A stretch of DNA of 6,597 nucleotides from an uncultured Odoribacter sp. Lineage in GTDB: Bacteria > Bacteroidota > Bacteroidia > Bacteroidales > Marinifilaceae. The stretch lies in NCBI GenBank assembly GCA_900548135.1, contig URJC01000142.1, forward strand, positions 1 to 6,597, read 5' to 3'. Within the stretch, counting starts at the first letter, position 1; each line of letters starts with the position of its first letter. The position numbers and the translations under genes are program-made. The notes beneath the pieces are model-generated. The model did not search any database. It was not told the DNA's origin and saw only the letters and a program-made list of their open reading frames with translations. Shown one piece after another: positions 1 to 5,359 of this stretch.

Positions 1-380
1 GCCTGTTGCTGTTGGTTGCTTTGGCTTTTCCGCGGGTCGGGGGAAGTGAGCATTTGTGGTTGAACGGGTTGTATGAGGCATTTTGTGTTATTGTATTGTT
101 TCCTTTCATTGTAGCCTGTGGGGCAGGAGGGAAGTTGAGTGGCACTATGTTTTCAAAAAGCTGTGATTTCATGGGTAAGGTTTCATACCCTTTGTATATT
201 ACCCATTATCCGGTGATTTATCTGTATTGGAATTGGGTTACTCCCCGGCATTTGCCGTGGATTCAGGTTTGGCCTTCAACTGTATTGGTGGCAGCCTTTT
301 GTGTGATGATGGCTTATGCTTGTCTGAAATTATATGATGAGCCTATACGGAATTGGTTAAATAAAAAGTTGCAGAAATAA
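1..380 (+). CDS. Acyltransferase-3 family membrane protein, C-terminal part (5' end outside window)
   Basis: This reading frame is open from the left edge (first full codon at base 3) and ends with TAA, leaving the last 125 residues of a longer protein. The fragment is hydrophobic. It has a segment around LYEAFCVIVLFPFIVACGAG, then MGKVSYPLYITHYPVIYLYW, then a final membrane helix around LVAAFCVMMAYACLKLYDEP, and a basic end (IRNWLNKKLQK). The pattern G-x-x-S-Y-P-L-Y-x-x-H-x-P followed by a last helix and Y-D-E-P-I-R is typical of the C-terminus of integral-membrane acyltransferase-3 (OafA/YrhL-like) proteins, which transfer acyl groups to sugars, surface glycans or other envelope substrates. 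The catalytic N-terminal histidine region lies outside the window, so the substrate cannot be named. The gene converges on ftsE. Family call is fairly sure; function beyond 'acyltransferase' is not. Confidence 0.8.
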   Translation, partial: LLLLVALAFPRVGGSEHLWLNGLYEAFCVIVLFPFIVACGAGGKLSGTMFSKSCDFMGKVSYPLYITHYPVIYLYWNWVTPRHLPWIQVWPSTVLVAAFCVMMAYACLKLYDEPIRNWLNKKLQK

Positions 381-416
381 AAAACACCGGATGTCTGTTT
401 TAGCCATTCGGTGTTT
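375..416 (-). terminator. Intrinsic terminator between converging genes, mainly for the ftsE operon
   Basis: Bases 382-393 pair with 405-416 (core AAACACCG/CGGTGTTT, extended inward by one G-U and three Watson-Crick pairs) around an 11-base loop. Read on the minus strand, the stem is followed by TTTTTTATTT, a good U-tract, 35 bases past the ftsE stop codon. On the + strand the tail is weaker (GTTTGATATTT), so it may also stop the acyltransferase transcript but less efficiently. The U-tract overlaps the last codons of the acyltransferase. Confidence 0.75.
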
Positions 417-451
417 GATATTTAACAAAATAATCTTGTCTCAGTTTTGCC

Positions 452-1633
452 TTAGTCTATTAATTCCAGATCCATAGGAGGAGGAGTATTTTTTTTGTTT
501 TCCTGTTTTATATCGGATTGCAGCTCAGGAAGTTCTTCCTCTTTGGATGGTTCTGTCACGGAAACTTGTTCCGGTGTCGCTTTTTCTTTGTCCTTAGGTT
601 TTATTTCAGGTAATTGTTCCAATTCGTAATCAAAAGCAGAAATCTCAGGATAATCCAGTTTCCCGATAAGCGACATAATGTCTTCTTTGTTTTCAGGAAC
701 TTTTCCGGAAGGTATTTCCGGCGGGATACTATCTTCTTTCCGGACAAGTGTTGTTTCTGTTACCTCAATCTGTTTAAGCGGAATATCGTCGGTTTGAATT
801 TCAGTAAGTACCTTTAGTTCTTCCTGGATTATTTTTTCTTCTATAACAGGATTATCGGCCTGTGGCCCGTTTTCAACCGGATCCGGGCTTGTGTCTGTTG
901 GAATGATTTCTTCCACTTTAGGCAGCTCTGTCACTGTGTCTGTACATGCACAGGGTGTCGACGGGGTTTTCTCATACAGTTCTCCATTCTCACAGCAGAA
1001 CACGCGTCCGGGATATTTCTCGATCAAATCATACTGATGAGTGGCAATGATAATCGTTTTTCCTGTATCACAGATTTCTTTCAATAACTCTATCAACCGG
1101 TAAGAGGTTTCAGGATCAATATTTCCTGTCGGTTCGTCGGCCAGGATCAGGGGAGGGGCATTCAACAGTGCGCGGGCCAAGACAATACGTTGTTGCTCTC
1201 CGCCGGATAACTGATGAGGCATTTGGCCTTGTTTGTCCAGCATGCCTACTTTGGTTAGCACTGTTTCAATCCGTTCTTTGATGGCTTTTTTGTTTTTCCA
1301 TCCGGTTGCCCGTAAAACAAAAGCCAGATTTTCGTATACATTCCGGTCAATCAACAATTTGAAATCCTGGAAAACAATACCACATTTACGCCGTAACAGG
1401 GGAATTTGTGATTTCCTGATTTTTTTTAATTGATAGCCGGCGACTTCTGCATTTCCATATTCAAAAGGAAGTTCTGCATATAATGTTTTCAGGAAAGAAC
1501 TTTTTCCGCTTCCGACTTTTCCAATCAGATATACAAATTCGCCATTCTGAATTTCTATATTGACATTTTTGAGTATGGTGTTTTTTTGTTGACGGATTAC
1601 CCCGCCTGTCATTTTTATTATTGGCTCTGGCAT
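452..1633 (-). CDS. ftsE: FtsE-type ABC transporter ATPase with long C-terminal extension
   Basis: This is the cytoplasmic ATPase of the FtsEX type, which with membrane partner FtsX couples ATP hydrolysis to cell-wall hydrolase control at division. All ABC motifs are present: Walker A GKVGSGKS (38-45), Q-loop Q89 in VFQDFKLL, signature LSGGEQQR (142-149), Walker B LILADEP with D166 and E167, and H-loop H199. The stretch [20 protein letters not shown] resembles FtsE of other Bacteroidales. The ATPase core ends near residue 220, the normal FtsE size. Residues about 221-393 form a tail rich in Glu, Pro, Lys and Thr, without an evident fold and probably disordered. The ATG at 1633 gives a normal N-terminus; Met8 is an alternative. 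No Shine-Dalgarno is seen. It lies 66 bases after rpe and is probably the last gene of that operon. FtsX is not in the window. A lipoprotein-export type ATPase (LolD) is an alternative, but FtsE fits better. Confidence 0.88.
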   Translation of the reverse strand: MPEPIIKMTGGVIRQQKNTILKNVNIEIQNGEFVYLIGKVGSGKSSFLKTLYAELPFEYGNAEVAGYQLKKIRKSQIPLLRRKCGIVFQDFKLLIDRNVYENLAFVLRATGWKNKKAIKERIETVLTKVGMLDKQGQMPHQLSGGEQQRIVLARALLNAPPLILADEPTGNIDPETSYRLIELLKEICDTGKTIIIATHQYDLIEKYPGRVFCCENGELYEKTPSTPCACTDTVTELPKVEEIIPTDTSPDPVENGPQADNPVIEEKIIQEELKVLTEIQTDDIPLKQIEVTETTLVRKEDSIPPEIPSGKVPENKEDIMSLIGKLDYPEISAFDYELEQLPEIKPKDKEKATPEQVSVTEPSKEEELPELQSDIKQENKKNTPPPMDLELID

Positions 1634-1699
1634 AATATTGGTTTACTAGAGTGACCGGATTAGGTGTTGAAAATTGGGTCCGGTATTCCAATTCTACGA

Positions 1700-2350
1700 T
1701 TATAGGTCCTTTAATGCTTTGATTGTTGCTTCGGGATGTTCTGATTTGAACACAAAACTTCCTGCTACCAAGGCGTCAGCCCCCGCATCAATCAATTGTC
1801 GTCCTGTTTGAAGGTTTACCCCGCCATCGGCTTCAATCAAGGTTTTGCTTTGGGTAGTTTGTATTAATTGTTTCAGCTTTCTGACTTTAGCCAGAGAATG
1901 CTCTATGAATGACTGGCCCCCGAACCCTGGATTCACACTCATGATCAGGACTACATCAATGTCTTGTATGATATCTTCCAACTGATTGACGGGAGTATGC
2001 GGATTTAATGCAACTCCTGCTTGCATACCATAAGATTTGATTTCCTGGATTGTACGGTGCAAGTGGGGGGAGGTTTCCAGATGGACAGTCAGGATATCTG
2101 CACCTGCTTTATGAAATTCTTCAATGTATTTTTCCGGCTGGACAATCATCAGATGAACATCTAACGGTTTGCGGGCAACTTTTTTAATCTGTGCGACAAT
2201 GGGCAATCCGTAAGAAATATTGGGAACAAATACTCCATCCATGATGTCCAGGTGAATCCAGTCTGCCAGGCTTTCGTTTACCATCCGGACATCTTTGCCC
2301 AGGTGGAGAAAGTCTGCGGATAACATGGAAGGGGAAACGATGACACTCAT
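1700..2350 (-). CDS. rpe: Ribulose-phosphate 3-epimerase
   Basis: This enzyme interconverts D-ribulose 5-phosphate and D-xylulose 5-phosphate in the non-oxidative pentose phosphate pathway; it is cytosolic and metal dependent. The 216 residues match the usual family length. Visible family features are VSPSMLSADF (5-14, with active-site Ser8), the metal ligands H33 and D35 in IHLDIMDG, H66 in DVHLMI, and D175 in IEADGGVN. D35 and D175 are the expected acid/base pair. The phosphate-binding loop is MSVNPGFGGQ (137-146), with a second glycine-rich loop near ALVAGSFVF. The frame stays open upstream to base 2425, but those 25 codons lie inside the preceding gene and do not look like Rpe. The ATG at 2350, which puts SPS in its usual place, is therefore chosen. 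The start is 10 bases after the stop of the carbonic-anhydrase-like gene, so co-transcription is likely. No Shine-Dalgarno is evident. Confidence 0.96.
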   Translation of the reverse strand: MSVIVSPSMLSADFLHLGKDVRMVNESLADWIHLDIMDGVFVPNISYGLPIVAQIKKVARKPLDVHLMIVQPEKYIEEFHKAGADILTVHLETSPHLHRTIQEIKSYGMQAGVALNPHTPVNQLEDIIQDIDVVLIMSVNPGFGGQSFIEHSLAKVRKLKQLIQTTQSKTLIEADGGVNLQTGRQLIDAGADALVAGSFVFKSEHPEATIKALKDL

Positions 2351-2360
2351 ATTTTGAAAT

Positions 2361-2897
2361 TTATTTTTGTTCAGCAGTTTGATCTTCGTCATACCATCCG
2401 GCATACATTGAGTAGGCATTGACAATTCGTTCGACTTCGCCTTTTAACAATTCTTCCCCCATTTGTTTGATCTTCTTTGCCGGTATACCTCCATAAACCC
2501 ATCCGGATTCTACAACTGTTCCTTTAGTGACTACACTTCCGGCTGCGACAATGGTGTTGCTTTCCACGACTGCGTTATCCAGCACAATGGCTCCCATGCC
2601 AATTAATACATTGTCTTTAATCGTACATCCATGTATTACTGCATTGTGGGCAATAGAAACATTATTTCCAATATGGGTCGGATATTTTTGATAGGTAGCA
2701 TGGATTGTGGCGTTATCCTGGATATTTACTTTATTACCGATACGGATAGAATGGACATCTCCGCGTAGCACTGCTCCAAACCAGATGCTACAGTCGTCGC
2801 CCATTTCAACGTCTCCGATGATAGCAGCATTGTCTGCTAAAAAACAATTTTTTCCAAATTTGGGAGTATGCCCTCTCAGTTCTTTTATGATAGCCAT
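2361..2897 (-). CDS. Gamma-carbonic-anhydrase-like hexapeptide-repeat protein (YrdA/PaaY type)
   Basis: This 178-residue protein is made almost entirely of left-handed beta-helix hexapeptide repeats ([IV]-G-x-x-x-x style, e.g. AIIGDVEMGDDCSIWFGAVL, HIGNNVSIAHNAVI, TIKDNVLIGMGAIV). Such proteins form trimers. The three zinc histidines of the gamma-carbonic-anhydrase fold are in place: H66 (TIHAT), H84 and H89 (AHNAVIHGC). The family R-G-D motif is at 45-47 and the conserved GGIPAKKIK end follows the repeats. The relatives YrdA, CaiE and PaaY have weak, absent or other activities, so carbonic anhydrase activity is plausible but not shown. The frame is open to a further ATG at 2939, but MAIIKELRG at 2897 matches the usual family start, and the extra 14 residues (MREVVISFYLFTLN) do not. 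It heads the minus-strand cluster with rpe and ftsE. Confidence 0.9.
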   Translation of the reverse strand: MAIIKELRGHTPKFGKNCFLADNAAIIGDVEMGDDCSIWFGAVLRGDVHSIRIGNKVNIQDNATIHATYQKYPTHIGNNVSIAHNAVIHGCTIKDNVLIGMGAIVLDNAVVESNTIVAAGSVVTKGTVVESGWVYGGIPAKKIKQMGEELLKGEVERIVNAYSMYAGWYDEDQTAEQK

Positions 2898-2937
2898 ATT
2901 TAAAGTAAAAAGGTAAAACGATATTACAACTTCTCTC

Positions 2938-2954
2938 AATTTCGCTTCGAAATT
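2938..2954. repeat. Short perfect inverted repeat over the candidate operon promoter
   Basis: AATTTCG (2938-2944) and CGAAATT (2948-2954) are perfect inverted copies separated by CTT. The right arm coincides with the candidate -7 box of the minus-strand operon. It could be a small operator or an RNA hairpin near the 5' end of the transcript; both are inference. Confidence 0.45.
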
Positions 2955-2977
2955 ACAAAATAAGAGCCAAATGACAA
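2948..2977 (-). promoter_or_regulatory. Candidate promoter of the carbonic-anhydrase-like/rpe/ftsE operon
   Basis: On the minus strand a TTG (2975-2977) is followed after exactly 19 bases by TAATTTCG (2955-2948), one mismatch from the Bacteroidota -7 consensus TAnnTTTG. The -7 box lies about 50 bases before the chosen start codon at 2897, a reasonable leader length. A second near match, TTATTTTG, lies just upstream but has no well-spaced -33 partner. This is a consensus match only. Confidence 0.4.
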
Positions 2978-3104
2978 TAAAATAGCAGAATTTTCAGTTT
3001 TTCATTTTCAATTTTAATTATTTAATGAAACTTCCGAAACTGGGAGGAATGGAAGGGCGTAAAAGAGGGTGTAATGATTAGAATAAAGATTAAATTAAAA
3101 AACT

Positions 3105-3114
3105 AAAGGAGGAG
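3105..3114 (+). promoter_or_regulatory. Strong Shine-Dalgarno sequence for the hsp20 gene
   Basis: AAAGGAGGAG lies six bases before the ATG at 3121 and contains the complete anti-Shine-Dalgarno complement AGGAGG. It fixes the hsp20 start. The other complete genes in this window lack a comparable site, as is common in Bacteroidota. Confidence 0.85.
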
Positions 3115-3120
3115 TCATTT

Positions 3121-3552
3121 ATGAGTTTAGTAAAGAGAAGTAATGAAACCAGACCCTTTTATCCAAGCATTCTGGATGATTTATTGAATACGGGTTTTTC
3201 TGTTTTTGAAGACAGAAGAGGAGTGCCTGCTTTAAATGTGAAAGAAGATGAAAAAGAATTGGCTTTGGAATTGAGAGTGCCGGGAATGAAAAAAGAAGAT
3301 ATCCATCTGGATTATCATAATGGAATTTTAACTATATCCGGAGAGAAAAATGAGGAAAGAGAGGAGAAAGATAAAGATAAATATCTGAGAAGGGAGTTCA
3401 GTTCCTATTCTTTTAACCGGAGTTTCGAACTACCTGAGGATAGGTATGATGTGGCAAAAGCCCAGGCAGCCTATAAGGATGGGATACTTGAGGTGACTTT
3501 GCCGAAGAAAGAGCAGAAGGATAAAGTGAGCAGAAAAATTGAGGTAAAGTAG
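3121..3552 (+). CDS. Small heat-shock protein, Hsp20/alpha-crystallin family
   Basis: This 143-residue ATP-independent chaperone is predicted to form oligomers in the cytoplasm and hold unfolding proteins for refolding by DnaK/ClpB. A short N-terminal arm (about 1-35, with PFYPSILDDLLNTGFSVF) is followed by an alpha-crystallin domain (about 36-133). Family landmarks are LRVPGMKKEDIHLDY, NGILTISGEK (67-76), the charged loop EERVEK-like region EEREEKDKDKY, the FNRSFELPE strand, and A-x-x-x-D-G-I-L (AAYKDGILEVTLPK) near the domain end. The protein closes with the I-x-V anchor I140-E141-V142 used for oligomer assembly. Length is normal. The start is set by a near-perfect Shine-Dalgarno. No CIRCE element (TTAGCACTC-N9-GAGTGCTAA) and no clear TAnnTTTG box is seen upstream, so how heat induction would work is not visible. 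It is monocistronic, followed by a terminator. Confidence 0.96.
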   Translation: MSLVKRSNETRPFYPSILDDLLNTGFSVFEDRRGVPALNVKEDEKELALELRVPGMKKEDIHLDYHNGILTISGEKNEEREEKDKDKYLRREFSSYSFNRSFELPEDRYDVAKAQAAYKDGILEVTLPKKEQKDKVSRKIEVK

Positions 3553-3570
3553 GTAGTTTGATTTTAGTGG

Positions 3571-3606
3571 TCGGCCGATCCTTTCGGGGATCGGCTGATT
3601 TGTTAT
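3571..3606 (+). terminator. Intrinsic terminator after hsp20
   Basis: Bases 3571-3581 pair with 3588-3598 (TCGGCCGATCC with GGATCGGCTGA; one G-U pair) around the loop TTTCGG. The 11-pair GC-rich stem is followed by TTTGTT, a short and interrupted U-tract. It lies 18 bases after the hsp20 stop codon. Confidence 0.75.
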
Positions 3607-3653
3607 TGGAAATCAACGATTTGATAAAAATAGCCATTTTTTTCTGCAAATTA

Positions 3654-3686
3654 TTTGGAAAATAAGGGAGAAACAGTTTATCTTTG
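3654..3686 (+). promoter_or_regulatory. Bacteroidota-type promoter of tRNA-Gly
   Basis: TTTG (3654-3657) is followed after 21 bases by TATCTTTG (3679-3686), a full match to the TAnnTTTG -7 element. The tRNA begins about 35 bases downstream, leaving a short 5' leader for RNase P to remove. This is the best promoter match in the window. Confidence 0.8.
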
Positions 3687-3720
3687 CACCGTCAAAACAG
3701 ACAATGTTGTTTGAAATAAT

Positions 3721-3793
<73 letters not shown>

Positions 3794-3798
3794 CTCTG

Positions 3799-3823
3799 AA
3801 GCCGGAAATATTCCGGCTTTTTT
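3799..3823 (+). terminator. Intrinsic terminator after tRNA-Gly
   Basis: AAGCCGGAA (3799-3807) pairs perfectly with TTCCGGCTT (3811-3819) around the three-base loop ATA, and the stem runs into a six-T tract (3818-3823). It begins five bases after the end of the tRNA. Confidence 0.9.
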
Positions 3824-3977
3824 ATTTATTTGAAATAGGATTTATTCTTATTTTCACTGAACACTTTTTGAAATACTATCGGAATTTGGTATGTTCGTTA
3901 TGGCTGATTACTGATTTAAGATAAGTATTGTCAATCAAAAAATAAAAATGGGATTACTTTATTGGCTTTAAATTTCT

Positions 3978-3985
3978 TATTTTTG
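3978..3985 (+). promoter_or_regulatory. Candidate -7 promoter element of the helicase gene
   Basis: TATTTTTG matches the Bacteroidota TAnnTTTG -7 consensus and lies 23 bases before the ATG at 4009, implying a very short leader. No good TTG/TTTG is found 19-21 bases upstream (the nearest TTG, 3962-3964, is only 13 bases away), so support is partial. Confidence 0.45.
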
Positions 3986-4008
3986 TAAAATAATCCTTAT
4001 GCGCATTT

Positions 4009-4374
4009 ATGGAAACCAATCCGCAATTAGAACTTGCTTTTGATTTTTTGGAATATACCGGTACCTCTGTATTCTTGACAGGTAAAGCCGGTACGGGGAA
4101 GACCACTTTTTTGCGGGAGTTAAAACGCCGGTCTCCGAAGCGGATGGTGGTGGTGGCTCCAACAGGTGTGGCAGCCATTAATGCCGGAGGGGTTACCATT
4201 CATTCCTTTTTTCAGTTACCTTTTGGACCTTATGTTCCTGGTATGATGGAAAATTGCCGGCAGGGGGAAAACGTTTTGCGCATAAATTCAATAAAGAAAA
4301 GATCAATATCATCCGTAGTATGGATTTGCTGGTTTATTGGATGCGGTGAGCGATATGTTGCGCCGTTACCGTAA
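4009..4374 (+). CDS. Helicase fragment 1: N-terminal Walker A part
   Basis: This open piece starts at the genuine N-terminus (METNPQLELAFDFLEYTG) and reads true helicase sequence through PFGPYVPGMMENCRQG (about 86 residues). From about base 4268 it is out of frame. The remaining residues (ENVLRINSIKKRSISSVV and on to the TAA at 4374) are nonsense relative to the family. In the shifted frame the same bases 4272-4331 encode RFAHKFNKEKINIIRSMDLL, the expected continuation. It is part of the disrupted helicase and probably not a separate gene. Confidence 0.6.
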   Translation: METNPQLELAFDFLEYTGTSVFLTGKAGTGKTTFLRELKRRSPKRMVVVAPTGVAAINAGGVTIHSFFQLPFGPYVPGMMENCRQGENVLRINSIKKRSISSVVWICWFIGCGERYVAPLP

Positions 4375-5359
4375 CCGGGAGAAGCCTTTCGGAGGTGTGC
4401 AATTGTTGATGATAGGTGATGTGCAACAGTTGTCCCCGGTGGTGAAAGAGGAGGAGTGGGGATTGTTGAAAACCGTTTATGAATCGCCTTTTTTCTTTTC
4501 CAGCCAAGCCTTACAGGAAGTAGAGTATGTGAGTATTGAGCTGACCAAGGTATACCGGCAATCGGACGGAACGTTTATCCGGCTGTTGAATCAGATCCGG
4601 GATAATAAAGCGGATGCGGTAACCTTGCAGATGTTGAATAAACGGTATATTCCTGGTTTTAACCCCGATGATACGGAGGGGTATATCACTTTGACTACCC
4701 ATAATTATCAGGCCCAGCAGATTAATAAACGGAAGTTGGATCAGCTGGAAACCCGGGCTTATACCTATACGGCTGAGATAAAAGATGATTTTCCGGATTA
4801 TGCTTTCCCGACTGACCAACAGTTGGTGTTGAAAAAAGGAGCCCAGGTGATGTTTGTAAAAAATGATTCTTCGGCAGAGAAACGTTATTATAATGGGAAA
4901 ATCGGTCATATTACAGCCATAAGTGCGGATAATATCATGGTGAGGTGTGGGGACGAGAAAGAAGCGATAGCTGTGGCTCGGGAAGAATGGACTAATGTTA
5001 AATATTCCCTGGATGCTGAAACTCAGGAAATATCAGAGACGGTTGCCGGAGTGTTTAAACAATATCCGCTGAAGACAGCCTGGGCGATTACGATTCATAA
5101 AAGCCAGGGATTGACGTTTGAGAAGGCTATTGTGGATGCGGGAGGGGCTTTCACACATGGTCAGGTATATGTTGCTTTGAGCCGTTGTAAGACTTTGGAT
5201 GGATTGGTATTAGGTTCCCCTTTGCGTCCCGGGGTGCTGATCAATGATCAAATGGTCAGGCATTTTACCGATGAGATAGCGGTTAATCAACCTGACCGGG
5301 CCCGGTTGGCAGATGCCCGGCGGGGTTTATTATTTGCGGTTGCTGAGCGAGTTGTTTGA
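4337..5359 (+). CDS. Helicase fragment 2: central motor part
   Basis: Homology begins at base 4334 (LLDAVSDMLRRYRNREKPFG), immediately after the deleted Walker B region, and continues through LLMIGDVQQLSPVV, ELTKVYRQSDGTFIRLLNQI, the TTHNYQAQ segment and IHKSQGLTFEKA to QVYVALSRCKTLDGLVL. It ends out of frame: after LADARR at about base 5324 the residues up to TGA 5359 (GLLFAVAERVV) replace the expected YYLRLLSELFDYHPV. The only start codon at the front is a TTG with no ribosome site, so independent translation is unlikely. Confidence 0.6.
   Translation: MDAVSDMLRRYRNREKPFGGVQLLMIGDVQQLSPVVKEEEWGLLKTVYESPFFFSSQALQEVEYVSIELTKVYRQSDGTFIRLLNQIRDNKADAVTLQMLNKRYIPGFNPDDTEGYITLTTHNYQAQQINKRKLDQLETRAYTYTAEIKDDFPDYAFPTDQQLVLKKGAQVMFVKNDSSAEKRYYNGKIGHITAISADNIMVRCGDEKEAIAVAREEWTNVKYSLDAETQEISETVAGVFKQYPLKTAWAITIHKSQGLTFEKAIVDAGGAFTHGQVYVALSRCKTLDGLVLGSPLRPGVLINDQMVRHFTDEIAVNQPDRARLADARRGLLFAVAERVV

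Noticed and set aside
2351..2425. Extended rpe start at 2425
   Set aside because: The added 25 residues overlap the preceding gene and are unlike Rpe N-termini; the ATG at 2350 places the catalytic SPS correctly.
2898..2939. Extended start of the carbonic-anhydrase-like protein at 2939
   Set aside because: Fourteen extra residues (MREVVISFYLFTLN) do not fit the family, and the frame would begin inside the inverted repeat just downstream of the candidate promoter.
3413..3649. Antisense open frame opposite the 3' half of hsp20
   Set aside because: It is a shadow of a well-supported gene, spans the hsp20 terminator and has no recognisable features.
4263..4274. Programmed -1 ribosomal frameshifting at GGGGAAAAC in the helicase
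   Set aside because: The zero-frame codons (GGG GAA AAC) do not form a proper X-XXY-YYZ slippery heptamer, no clear stimulatory structure was seen, and restoring the frame here would still leave the Walker B deletion and the third lesion.
4511..4909. Long antisense open frame within the helicase (132 codons)
   Set aside because: It is a by-product of codon use on the coding strand, where the opposite strand shows clear helicase motifs.
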